A DNA stretch of 64,000 nucleotides from Desmodus rotundus (Eukaryota; Chordata; Mammalia; Chiroptera; Phyllostomidae): assembly GCF_022682495.2 (NCBI RefSeq), contig NC_071395.1, positions 55,939,242 to 56,003,241 on the forward strand, given 5' to 3'. The notes under the pieces were generated by a model, which searched no databases, was not told the DNA's origin, and worked only from the letters and a program-made list of their open reading frames with translations. Made by a program: the position numbers and the translations under genes. Positions 44,000 to 54,757 of the stretch are shown in pieces; positions within the stretch are counted from its first letter, which is position 1; each line of letters opens with the position of its first letter.

Positions 44000-44958
44000 T
44001 TGTTAACTCTCAGGCAGACCTGGATTCCATGCCAGTTTCTCTGGAAAGCCAGTTAACCTCTCTGTGCTGTAATGTCCTGTTGGGAACTGTCCTGCCTGGT
44101 TTCAGAGGCTGTAACTCTGACAACAGGTGAAAAGGCTCCACAGCTAGGGGACCTTGGGACCATAAGCCACTAAGGAGACAAAACTTATCCTCACATATTC
44201 CCCCAGCAAGAGCGCAGGCTCTGCCCCCTTTACTTCACCCTGCTTGGCCCCGGGTCAGATGACTGGTTAGCCAATGATGGGTAAGATTCCTCAAGGGAGG
44301 GACAACCTAAGACAGGCACAGTTGTGAAGGGGCCATCAGGGAAGGACTTAGGGGATTGTGGAGGAGGGACAAAAAACCCTCACCCCCTCAGCTTTATCAT
44401 AGCCTGAGTCCACATTCTATCTGTAAAAAGTCTCCTAATCTCTTGGCTGCCTTGCTTCCCCCACCTGATTCCAGCCTGAAACAATGCCAAAGGGAGGTGT
44501 AGCCCTGTGCCAGAACTGGTGGTTCCTGGCAGAGGGCGATCAGACCTAAGAATGAATGCATAAAGTCCTGTGAAGCCTGCTTTGCTAAGAATGTCCTCAA
44601 TTTAAATGTTAAGGGTCCAAGCACAAAATAATTTTGTTTCCCAAGGTTTTACAGCTGATTGGCACCACCCTCTACCAGACTATGACTCAAAAGGACCCTC
44701 ATGATCCCAGAAATGTTATCTGTAAGCCATACCTCCTTTCTTTGATATGCATCCCTATGCAAGCTAAACTCAATAAAAGCCCATTGAGAGAGAGGCTAAA
44801 ACACCTTTCTACTGGTCAGCCTTTCTTCCCAAGCAGATCATGTCTTGGTAGAATTATTCTCATCTACGGTGGCCAGGGGGAGCTCTGCTGGTGGAGCCCC
44901 CCACCCCACCCAACAATGTCCCAGTCTCTAAAGTGGAGGACAACTAATCTCTTCCAGT
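44000..44958 (+). repeat. MIR SINE split by an LTR
   Basis: Left half 44,000-44,077 (GTTAACTCTCAGGCAGACCT, AACCTCTCTGTGCTGT) and right half 44,916-44,958 (CCAGTCTCTAAAGTGGAGGA) join into one MIR once the LTR and one copy of its 6-bp duplication are removed. Confidence 0.75.
44078..44915 (+). mobile_element. solo LTR of a class II (betaretrovirus-like) ERV
   Basis: 838 bp starting TGTTGGGAACTG and ending CCCACCCAACA, so the ends form a 7-bp inverted repeat TGTTGGG/CCCAACA with TG and CA termini. Perfect 6-bp duplication ATGTCC at 44,072-44,077 and 44,916-44,921; six bases is usual for class II/ERVK integrases. The polyadenylation signal AATAAA at 44,772-44,777 sets the sense as plus. No internal genes remain. 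The intact duplication suggests a fairly recent bat-lineage insertion. Confidence 0.88.
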
Positions 44959-45145
44959 CGCCCCCACCCCCACCCCTCTGACAGCTCTAAGTCTGGTCCA
45001 TGTGCCCATGCCTCTGGTCCTATTTTGTTAGTCAGTTTATTTTGTTCATTAGATTCCATGTATAAGTGAGACCATGGGCAGAGGGATGGGGGCTGGAGGA
45101 AAGTGAGGGGTATCTGTAATAGTGTCAACAATAAAAAGAATAAGC
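44959..45145 (+). mobile_element. short L1 with 5' inversion (twin priming)
   Basis: 44,959-45,076 is antisense to the end of an L1 (TTTGTTCATTAGATTCCATG), while 45,077-45,145 is the sense 3' end (AGGGGTATCTGTAATAGTGT, CAACAATAAAAAG). Antisense 5' part joined to sense 3' part is the product of twin priming during L1 insertion. Duplication not clear. Confidence 0.6.
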
Positions 45146-45962
45146 TAAATAACTTGATGGTTGATAATAATACCAAGAAGCACCAGGAGGCTCAAGATAA
45201 CAGTCCTGTGCAAAAACAGATCAGGGTTGTAAAGGGGAATAAGTGGATTATGACACAGGAATCACATGAACCTCTGTTCAGTGCACTTTTTGCAGCTTTT
45301 CAAACTTCCTAATACTAATACATATACTAAAAAAAGTAAATAAAATGGAGGACAGCACATCACCTTCCTCATAAGGCTATGAGATTAAATAAAGTGAAGA
45401 CATGTAAAGTGTCTGGCCTAGGCCTAACTCAGTGCTTGTCTGAAGTGAGACTGATAGCCTGTTTCTGTTTAACTGATTTTCTTCTGAACCAATAATGATA
45501 TGACTTAAGAAGTTTTCTCTTCTAAGATTCCTATAAGTTGTTATGTGTGTCTACCATATTACTCCATATACACAGAGAATTTATAACAGTATGTATTGTC
45601 ACCTAGTAACTGTTCAATATTAGAGAACAGAACAAATAAACTGTTTTGTTATTCAAAGTATTCATTTCTATATGGGTAAAGATGAATTCCATGCCAGGGC
45701 AGTGCCAATAATAAAAATTGATTCATAGACAAGGAAAGAGTTAATGAACCTAAATACATGCAATAATCTGCCAGGTTAGTGCTGTACTTCAGAAACCAAT
45801 TGTCCCCTATTTCTACATCGTGTAGACCAGTGGGCCAGGTGTTCATGTCAAATCAATGATAAGAAAATGTGACTCAGGTCCCCGCAGTCTCCCGCTGTAG
45901 TGCTGATAGCACCAACTTCAAGACTAACAGCCCACAATCTCTGCAGTTGCCATGTCTCCTTG
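45146..45962. other. unassigned DNA
   Basis: No repeat family or gene was recognised in the 0.8 kb before L1-C. Confidence 0.3.
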
Positions 45963-45977
45963 AAATATGTCTGATTG

Positions 45978-47592
45978 GAACTTCGGAAGATGGCGGCAAC
46001 ATAGGTGGGAGCGGAGTCCACTTCCCCTCAACGCCAGGGAAATACCTAGCTGATCTGAGGAGCAGAGCGAATAGCCAACAGTATTCCAGCATATATGAAG
46101 ATCAGAGACCAAAGATAGAGGACATTGAAAGATCTGATGGTAAGAAGAGTGCTTAAGGACAATAAGGTCCCCGGGGCCCAGGACCCAGGACCCGGGACCC
46201 CGTGGTACAAGGGTGGCAGAAGCGCCAGCTCAGGCGCAGGGGCTGCTGCAGGAGTCTTGGGAGAGGGCAAGGCTGAGCTGTAAGCAGCCAGGTGCTTGAT
46301 TGGACCAGGGGGGCTTGAATAGGAGGAATTTCTCAAAAAGAAAAAGAAAATAGAGACACTCAGGGGCTAGTTAGAGAACTCTGGGCAGCAGCCGCGGCCC
46401 CTGGTGCCCCTCCCCCCTCTGCCCCTGGACTGCGAGTGCCAGATAAGCAGCCCTGGGGCTCACCTGAGGTCCGGTTGCGTGCACGAGATTAGCAAACTGG
46501 GGGCACACACATGAAACCCCGGAGGGGCGCCAACACCTGAAACCTCCGAGAGCATCTGGAGCAGAGGTTAGCTACTCCACCCACAGGCCCAAAACCTCGG
46601 ACCCGAGTGCCGCGCGATTCAGTCCCAGGGCGGCCCCGCCCGCCTGAGAGACTCAAGCCCAGGGTGGCTGGATCGGCAGGCTGCTGGCTCCAAGCACAAA
46701 GCCACTTGAGAGCTTCCCAAACCCAAAGCAGCTGGATCCCCCTGCTGCTCGAGCACGGGTCCCAAGCCAAAGTGGCTTGAGCCTCCCCTTGCGCATCCCA
46801 AGAACAAAGCTGCTGGATTGGCTGATCAACGGCCTGATTGCCTGCCAGGGACCACACCTACAACGCCTACCTAACACCTGAGCACAGAGCCCTGCAGGGC
46901 CTACTAGCTCTCTAGGACAAAGGCAGAACACCCAGCAGAGGGAAGCTACAGGGCTAGGGAAGTCTGCAGGCTGAATAACAGCGAAGACTGTGGCCCAGGA
47001 AGGGAAAAAAGTGAAACCAATCCTTCCAACCACCCCCTCCCATTCCACAGACAGGAAGACCAGCAGAACTAACCTGACCGGTTTAAAGCCAAAAGAAGAT
47101 TTTTTTTTTTCCTTTCCTCCTTTCCCCCTGAATTCCTTCTTCCTCTCCCTTTTTTTTTCTTCATTCCTTCTTCCTCCCATCCTTTACCATTTTTATGTCT
47201 TCTTCCTGCCTTCTTTTATCTATTTCTATCTTTTAATTTTTGTTAAAATTCCTTCTTATCTTGCCTACGATCTTTCTTTATTCCTTCTTCCCTCCTTCCT
47301 TTCCTCCTTTTCTATTTCCTTTTTCCCTCCTTCCCATCTTTTTTTTTTTCTTTCTTCCCCCCTTTCTCTTTTTCCCACAGGTGAGACAACAAAATCTGGA
47401 GTGCTGAAAAGACCAAGTTAGACCGTGTTACACCCATAAATGTCAGCTCAAGACCAGTGAGGACAGGAGATTAAGGAGACAGCACCACCGAATCCCATTG
47501 GCATTCTACCATAGAAGTTCATACCATAAACCCAGGGAGTCAGAATAGAGCAATTTAAGAAGCAGAATCCAACAAGAAGAGCCTCACAAACA
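45978..47592 (+). promoter_or_regulatory. L1-C 5' UTR / internal promoter
   Basis: Contains the YY1 core AAGATGGCGGC at 45,987-45,997, a GC-rich part (46,170-46,900), and a 280-bp pyrimidine-only-like tract (about 47,099-47,380) just upstream of ORF1. Same order as in L1-B. Confidence 0.75.
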
Positions 47593-48527
47593 ATGGGAAG
47601 ACAAAGAAACAATTCCCAAATGAAAGGAAAGGAGGAAGTCTCAGAAAGAATACTAACCGAAAAAGAGGCAAGTCAACTATCAGATACTGAGTTCAAAGCA
47701 ATGGTCATCAGGAAGCTCACTGAGCTCTCTGAGCTCAAAGAGAACTACCAGAAACTACAAGGAAACTACAATGAACTCACTGCAAACTATATCAACATGA
47801 AAAAGGAAATAGAAACTATCAACAAGAGCCAAGAGGAAATGAAGAATACAATTTCTGATTTGAAGAACACAGTAGGAGGAATAAAAAGCAGACTTGATGA
47901 AGCAGAGGATCGGATCAGCGAGCTGGAGGAGAAAGAATAAAAAAACACCCAGAAAGAGCAAGAAAAGGAAAAGAGGCTCAGAAAGAATGAAGAGGCAATA
48001 AGGGAAATGCAGGACAACATGAAACGTAACAATATCCGTATAATAGGAATACCAGAAGGAGAAGAACAAGAGCAAGGGATAGAAAACCTGTTTGAAAAAG
48101 TAATGATGGAAAATTTCCCTAATCTCAGGAGAGAAAAAATCACCCAAATCCAGGAATCACACAGAGAATCCCAAGCAAGAGGAACCCAAAGAGACCCACT
48201 GCAAGACACATCATAATTAACATGGCAAAATTCCAAGACAAAGAGAGGATCTTAAAGGCAGCAAGGGAGAAAAAGGAAGTAACATACAAGGGAGCCCCAA
48301 TAAGATTAGCAACTGACTTCTCAATGGAAACGCTCCAAGCCAGAAGAGAATGGAAAAAAATATTCCAAGTAATGAGAACCAGAGGCCTGCAACCAAGACT
48401 ACTCTACCCAGCAAGGCTCTCAATCAAGATAGAAGGCCAAATAAAGAGTTTCCCAGACAAAAGAAATCTAAAAGAATACACCTCAACCAAACCAGCTCTG
48501 CAAGAGATGCTAAAGGGACTGCTTTAA
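47593..48527 (+). pseudogene. L1-C ORF1 (RNA chaperone), frameshifted
   Basis: MGRQRNNSQMKGKEEVSERI start, coiled coil with repeated NYxxL units, open to a stop at 47,940. The RRM piece (KRNNIRIIGIPEGEEQEQG, 48,007-48,216) and the C-terminal domain (48,222-48,527, ending EMLKGLL) are each in a different frame. About 310 codons in all. ORF1p trimerises and coats L1 RNA in the cytoplasm. Confidence 0.92.
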
Positions 48528-48572
48528 GGAAAGGAAGGAGAGAGAAAGAGAGAGGAACACAGGTAGGAAAAA

Positions 48573-51500
48573 ATGGCAATGAATAACTACCTATCGATAA
48601 TAACCTTAAACGTAAATGGATTAAATGCTCCAATCAAAAGACATAGAATAGCTGAATGGATAAGAAAACATGACCCACACATGTGATGCCTACAAGAGAC
48701 CCATCTCAGGACAAAAGACTTACACAGACTGAAAGTGAAGGGCTGCAAACAAATTTTCCAAGCAAACGGACAGGGAAAAAAAAGCAGGGGTAGCAATACT
48801 CATATCAGACAAAATAGACTTCCAAAGAAGGGCCATAAAGAGAGACCCAGAAGGTCACTTCATAATACTCAAAGGAAGAATCCACCAAGAAGACATAAAC
48901 ATTGTAAATATATATGCACCCAACATAGGAGCACCCAAATACATAAAGAAAATCTTGGAGGACTTCAAGAAAGATATTGACAGCAACACAATTATAGTAG
49001 GGGACTTTAACACCCCACTATCAAAAATGGACAGGTCTTCCAAACAAAATATCAACAAAGATATTGTGTCACTTAACAATACCCTAGAGGAAATGGACTT
49101 AACTGATATATACAGAGCTTTTCATCCCAAAGAAGCAAAATACACATTCTTTTCAAGTGTCCATGGAACTTTTTCAAAGATAGACCACATGATAGGACAC
49201 AAAGCAAGCCTCAACAAATTCAAGAAAATTGAAATCATATCAAGCATCTTCTCTGACCACAAGGGTCTGAAACTAGAAACCAACCCCAAGGGAAAAAACC
49301 CAAAACACTCAAAAGCATGGAGACTGAATAGCATGGTATTAAACAATGAATGGGTCAAGAATGAGATTAGGGAAGAAATCAAAAAATTCCTGGAATCAAA
49401 TGAAAACAAACTCACAACAACCCAAAATCTATGGGACACAGCAAAGACAGTCCTGAGAGGGAAGTTCATAGCAATACAGGCCTACCTTAAGAAGTTAGAA
49501 ACAGTTCAAAGAAACAACCTAACCCTATGCCTACAAGAACTGGAGGAACAACAACAAAGACAGCCCAGAGCAAGCAGAAGGAAGGAAATAAGCAACATCA
49601 GAGCAGAACTAAATGACATACAGACTAAAAGCACAATTGTAAGGATCAATGAATCCAGGAGGTGGTTCTTTGAAAAGATAAACAAAATCGACAAGCCTTT
49701 AAGTAGGCTAATCAAGAAGAAAAGAGAGAGGATCCAAATAAACACAATTAGAAATGAAAGAGGAGAGATTACAACTGATACCACAGAAATACAAAGGATT
49801 GTAAGAAATTACTAGGAAGAACTGTAGGCTAAGAAATTTGAAAACCTAGATGAAATGGACACATTTCTAGAAAAATATAATCTTCCAAAACTGAATGAAG
49901 AAGAAGCAGAAAACCTGGACAGACCAATATCAGCAAAGGAAATTGAAGCAGTCATCAAAAAACTCCCATCACACAAAAGTCTGGACCAGATGGTTTCACA
50001 GGAGATTTCTACAAAGCATTTAAGGAAGAGCTAACCCCTATCCTTCACAGACTATTCGAAAAAATCCAAACTGATGGAAGACTCCCAAACTTTTTTTATG
50101 AAGCCAACATCATCCTAATCCCAAAACCAGATAAAGACACAACGAAGAAAGAAAACTTCAGGCCAATATCGCTGATGAACATAGACGCTAAAATTCTCAA
50201 CAATATATTAGCAAACCGCATCCAGCAATACATTAAAAAGATCATCCACCATGACCAAGTGGGATTCATCCCAGGGATGCAAGGATGGTACAATATTCGC
50301 AAATGAATAAACATAATACATCACATAAACAACAGCAAAGACAAAAATCACATGATCATCTCATTAGATGAGGAAAAAGCGTTCGATAAGATACAGCACC
50401 CATTTCTGATAAAAACACTCAGCAAAGTGGGAATAAAGGGAGCATTCCTCAACATAATAAAGGCCATATATGAGAGACCTACAGCCAACATCACACTCAA
50501 CGGACAAAAACTTAGAGCTTTCCCACTAAGATCAGGAACAAGACAAGGATGCCCTCTCTCACCACTCCTATTCAACATAGTATTGGAAGTGCTGGCCACA
50601 GCAATTAGACAAGAAAAAGCAATAAAAGGCATCCAAATTGGAAAGGAGGAAATGAAACTGTCACTGTTTGCAGATGAAATGATAGTATACATGGAAAATC
50701 TTATAGACTCCACCAAAAGACTACTTGACCTAATAAATGAATTTGGCAAAACAGCTGGATAGAAAGTAAATACTCAGAAATCAAAGTCATTCCTGTACAC
50801 CAACAATGAAACTGCAGAAACAGAAATCAGGAAAAAAATCCCATTCGATTTAGCAACAAGAAAAATAAAGTACCTAGGAATAAACCTAACCAAGGAGGTA
50901 AAAGACCTGTACTCAGAAAACTACACAACACTGAAGAAAGAAATTAAGGAAGGTACAAACAAATGGAAGCATGTACCATGTTCATGGATTGGAAGAATTA
51001 ACATCATCAAAATGGCCATACTTCCCAAAGCAATTTATAGATTCAATGCAATCCCTATTAGAGTACCCATGACATATTTCACAGATATAGAACAAACATT
51101 TCAGAAATTCATATGGAACCATAAACGACCCCGAATAGCTGCAGCAATTTTGAGAAAGAAGAACAAAGCAGGAGGGATCACAATACCTGATATCAAACTG
51201 TATTACAAGGCCACTGTAATCAAAACAGCCTGGTACTGGCATAAAAACAGGCACATAGACCAATGGAACAGAACAGAGAGCCCGGAAATAAACTTAAGTC
51301 TTTACGGTCAATTAATATTTGACAGAGGAGGCAGGAGCATAAAATGGAGCAAAAACAGCCTCTTCAACAGATGGTGTTGGGAGATCTGGACAGCTACATG
51401 CAAAAAAATGAAACTCGATCACCAACTTACGCCATACACGAAAATAAACTCAAGATGGATAAAAGACTTAAATATAAGTCGTAACACGATAAAAGTCCTA

Positions 51501-52393
51501 GAGGAAAACATTGGCAGGAAAATCTCAGACATTCCACACACCAACATCCTCACAGACACATCCCCTAAAGCAAGGGACATAAAGGAAAGAATAAACAAAT
51601 GGGACCTCATCAAAATAAAAAGCTTCTGCATGGCTAAAGAAAACAGCACCAAATTACAAAGAGAACCAACAGTATGGGAAAACATATTTGCCAATGATCC
51701 CTCAGACAAGGGCCTGATCTCCAAAATATATAAAGAACTCACACGACTCCACTCCAGGAAGACAAACAACCCAATTAAAAAATGGGCAAAGCACTTGAAC
51801 AGACACTTCTCCAAGGAAGACATACAGAGGGCCCAGAGACATATGAAAAGATGCTCAACATCACTAGCCATCAGAGAGATGAAAATCAAAACCACAATGA
51901 GGTATCATCTCACACCAGTCAGAATGGCCAACATAAACAAATCCACAAACAAATGTTGGAGAGGATGCGGAGAAAAGGGAACCCTAGTACACTGTTGGTG
52001 GGAATGCAGACTGGTGAGGCCACTGTGGAAAACAATATGGAATTTCCTCAGAAAACTAAAAATGGAACTGCCCTTTGACCCAGCAATTCCACTGCTGGGA
52101 TTATACCCTAAGAACCCTGAAACACCAACCCAAAAAACCTGTGCACCCCAATGTTCATAGCAGCACAATTTACAATAGCCAGGTAGTGGAAGCAACTGAA
52201 GTGCCCATCAGCAAACGAGTGGATCCAAAAACTATGGTATATTTACACAATGGAATTCTATGCAGCAGAGAGAAAGAAGGAGCTTATACCCTTTGCAACA
52301 GCATGGATGAAACTGGAGAGCATTATGCTAAGTGAAATAATCCAGGAGGTGAGGGACAAATACCATATGATCTCACCTTTAACTGGAACATAA
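48573..52393 (+). pseudogene. L1-C ORF2 (endonuclease-reverse transcriptase), broken
   Basis: Start MAMNNYLSIITLNVNGLNAP at 48,573, 46 bp after the ORF1 stop. Endonuclease: LNVNG and QETHL motifs present, but a TGA interrupts between them at about 48,686; [10 protein letters not shown] and S-D-H-K-G-L follow in the open stretch 48,955-49,815. Reverse transcriptase at 50,352-50,762, where the catalytic F-A-D-D reads F-A-D-E (50,667-50,678). The longest open part is the C-terminal 382 codons (51,012-52,160). Further stops at about 49,813 and 50,760. The last frame ends SPLTGT then TAA. Confidence 0.95.
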
Positions 52394-52663
52394 GCAATAG
52401 AAGAAAAAAGCAAACAAAATATAACCAGAAACATTGAAGTTAAGAACAATCTAACAATAGCCAGGGCGGTGGGGGGGGGGCGGGGCGGGGACAGTGGGAA
52501 GAGGGGATTACAGGAACTACTATAAAGGACACATGGACAAAACCAAGGGGGAGGGTGGAGGTGGGGGAGGGAGGTGAGTTCACCTGGGGTGGGGTGGAGG
52601 GATGGGGAGAAAAGGCATACAACTGTAATTGAATAACAATAAAAATTTTTAAAAAAATAAAAA
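52394..52663 (+). other. L1-C 3' UTR with G-quadruplex-prone tracts
   Basis: 270 bp. Two G-rich blocks on the sense strand: one at about 52,463-52,490 with an 11-G run followed by GGGG units, and one at 52,547-52,585. It ends GTAATTGAATAACAATAAAA plus an A-rich tail. A G-rich polypurine block is a conserved property of mammalian L1 3' UTRs. Confidence 0.8.
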
Positions 52664-52678
52664 AAATATGTGTGATTG

Positions 52679-53110
52679 AATGCATTTAATCTCATCTCCA
52701 GCAAATAAATCATGAAAAAAGATGTTCTGTGAATAGCACACAACTTCAAGACTGTGAATGAACCCAGTTAAAACATCAACTGTAAAATGTTCACCATTCA
52801 CCTTGACAGGAAATGCAGAACTGAATGACAAGTGTCTAGTTTGTTGGGTATGGTAATTTAAAAAAAAACAAAAAACACCTCCCCCGGGCTTCAGGATTCA
52901 GAAAAGCTGGTGAATAAAACTGTCTGGGAATTCAGCAGACATGTCACAGACACCTGGCAAGATTTCAACACTAAAAAGCTCTTTCTGACTCCTTGGTGCC
53001 CAACTCAGTACTTCTTCGGAGAGCTTTTTCACTTAAAGTCCATGAGAAGAAACAGGAAGAATTTATCTAGGTTATTGAAAAGCAGTTATTTCTTCACACA
53101 GAAGAAAATT
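52679..53110. other. unassigned DNA
   Basis: Nothing was recognised, apart from an A-rich run at 52,858-52,877. Confidence 0.3.
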
Positions 53111-53350
53111 TATCTTTTTAATTTTTTTAAAGTACAGTTTACATTTGATATCATATTAGTTTCAGGTATACAGTTTACTGGTTGGACATTTATATAACTT
53201 GGAAGTAGTCCCCATTGTAAGTCTAGTACTCACCTGGCCCCACACATAGTTATCACAAGATTACTGACTATATTCCCTATGCTGTACTTTATATCCCCGT
53301 GACTCTTTTGTAACTGCCAATGTATACTTCTTAATCCCTTCAGCTTGTTT
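53111..53350 (-). mobile_element. older L1 3' UTR fragment, antisense
   Basis: ATTAGTTTCAGGTATACAGT, GACTATATTCCCTATGCTGT and the CTTCTTAATCCCTTCAGC end are antisense landmarks of L1MA/MB-type 3' UTRs, the same lineage as the element at 2.6-3.7 kb. Confidence 0.75.
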
Positions 53351-53819
53351 CACTTTCATTTCTTTATCTAAGAAGCCTATCGAGATAATGAGCTAATGTG
53401 TACAATGTTGAGAGAGGAGAATGGAGTTGAAAACATGCACCTTCAATAAGCTAATAAGGTTCAGGGCAGTGGGACAGAGTGATGAATATGAGTGTATTGA
53501 AAATGGACAATGAATTGGCTGGTCAGTGAGCAGATTGCTCTTTGGCAGGCTTAGGTTTGAAGAACAGGCTGTTCCAGCCTGGTCTCAGAAGAGTGGTAGT
53601 ATGTCAGGGGAATGTGTCATGGAATGTGCAGGGGTTGGTTTGCTGAACTTCAGTTATCCATGAAGGACATCAGGGGGACCATCCACCAGACAGAGTATGA
53701 GATGACAAGACACAAAGTAGGGAAGTGGGGAGAGAAACCTGAGAAAACAGGACAACTGACTATGGCACTGAGACTGATGGATGGATTTCAAAAATAAATG
53801 GCAGCTACTAACTTGTCTA
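53351..53819. other. unassigned DNA
   Basis: No repeat family or coding exon was recognised before the inverted repeat. Confidence 0.3.
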
Positions 53820-54040
53820 TAATTTGTCTCTGATTAGAAGAAAACAACAGTTCGTTTGTTGCCTGGCTTTGCTATGACTCTTTCTGAAGGCTTTGAAGAC
53901 GAGGCACACTAAGAGAATGTGAGGATGGTGAGTCCAACATTCTGTGTTTCAAAAGGCATGACCCTGAACTTGAAGGGCACTGTGAGGGCTCCCAGGCTGC
54001 CTGAGAATGTCAGTTGGGTTGAGCATGTATCTGATTGGAG
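53820..54040 (+). repeat. left arm of a long inverted repeat
   Basis: 221 bp that pairs with the reverse complement of 54,541-54,757. By eye overall identity is about 80-87 percent, with an exact match of almost 40 bp around AAAAGGCATGACCCTGAACT (53,950-53,990). The arm ends at CTGATTGGAG, next to the loop. I recognise no transposon family in the arm. Confidence 0.85.
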
Positions 54041-54540
54041 TGGACTTCATACAAATTAAGGGTTTGAGATTCTACCACCAGGTGGGAAGGGATAAGACAT
54101 CTTTTAAGCAATTCCCTTCCCTCATTTTCATTTTATCCTGAATATTAAAGCGTGTTTTTTACTTAAGTGACAGACACAAAATGCCACAGCTAATGACTAG
54201 TAGAGTCCAAATGGGGTACAGGTGTCTTGATTTGGGGAGTTCTCTCCTGAACACTACACTGCACACAAAAGTTAATATGGTCCCTCCTCTAACCACCACT
54301 GGCATTGTACATGACCCATTTCTGTGATTACCATTCTTGGATGCATGTCTCTGCTGTGCCGCTGTGATCATCTGGGAAAGTAATGTTAACATTTAAAAGG
54401 CAATATCTATAGAACCTGCAGGGATGGAAATTCTGTTAAGTTCTCAAGCTTTCTGTCTCACTCACTGGGGACATTTTTAGTTTTCTTTGCTCTGCAGCTT
54501 GCCAAGTATACATGGCACCTAACCACAAATGAAAAAGATG
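54041..54540. other. spacer between the inverted-repeat arms
   Basis: 500 bp with no recognised repeat or gene. It contains no tandem copies of the arms and no transposase-like frame. Confidence 0.6.
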
Positions 54541-54757
54541 CTCCAATCAGATGCTCAATGCAACCAACATTCCCAGGCAGCCTTGGAACCCTCACAGTGC
54601 CCTTCAAGTTCAGGGTCATGCCTTTTGAAGAACTGCATGTAGGGCTCAACACCCTCACATTCTCTCAGTGTGAATCATGCTCAAATCCTTCAGAAAGAGT
54701 CATAGCAAAACCAGGCAACAAAGGAACTGTTTGTCTTAATTGGAGACAAATTATTTA
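54541..54757 (-). repeat. right arm of a long inverted repeat
   Basis: Starts CTCCAATCAGATGCTCAA and ends GGAGACAAATTATTTAG. Read in reverse complement it follows the left arm from outer end to loop, with small indels. The outer ends fade rather than stopping at a duplicated target site. Confidence 0.85.

Larger units (their letters stand above)
45978..52663 (+). mobile_element. L1-C: full-length LINE-1
   Basis: 6.7 kb, complete: 5' UTR starting near GGAACTTCGGAAGATGGCGG, ORF1, 45-bp spacer, ORF2, 3' UTR, A-rich tail. Target duplication AAATATGTCTGATTG (45,963-45,977) and AAATATGTGTGATTG (52,664-52,678), one mismatch. Closest relative in the window is L1-B, lying inverted. Frameshifts and stops in both ORFs make it inactive. 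Confidence 0.97.

Noticed and set aside
46990..47421. Pro/Ser/Phe-rich frame in the pyrimidine tract as a protein
   Set aside because: Produced by the homopyrimidine composition of the L1 5' UTR; the same occurs on the other strand at 40,476-40,907.
51012..52160. 382-codon frame as a host gene
   Set aside because: It is the C-terminal part of L1-C ORF2, flanked by the rest of the element.
53820..54757. Inverted repeat as two L1 or MIR copies in opposite directions
   Set aside because: The arms do not resemble any L1, MIR or VES sequence seen elsewhere in the window.
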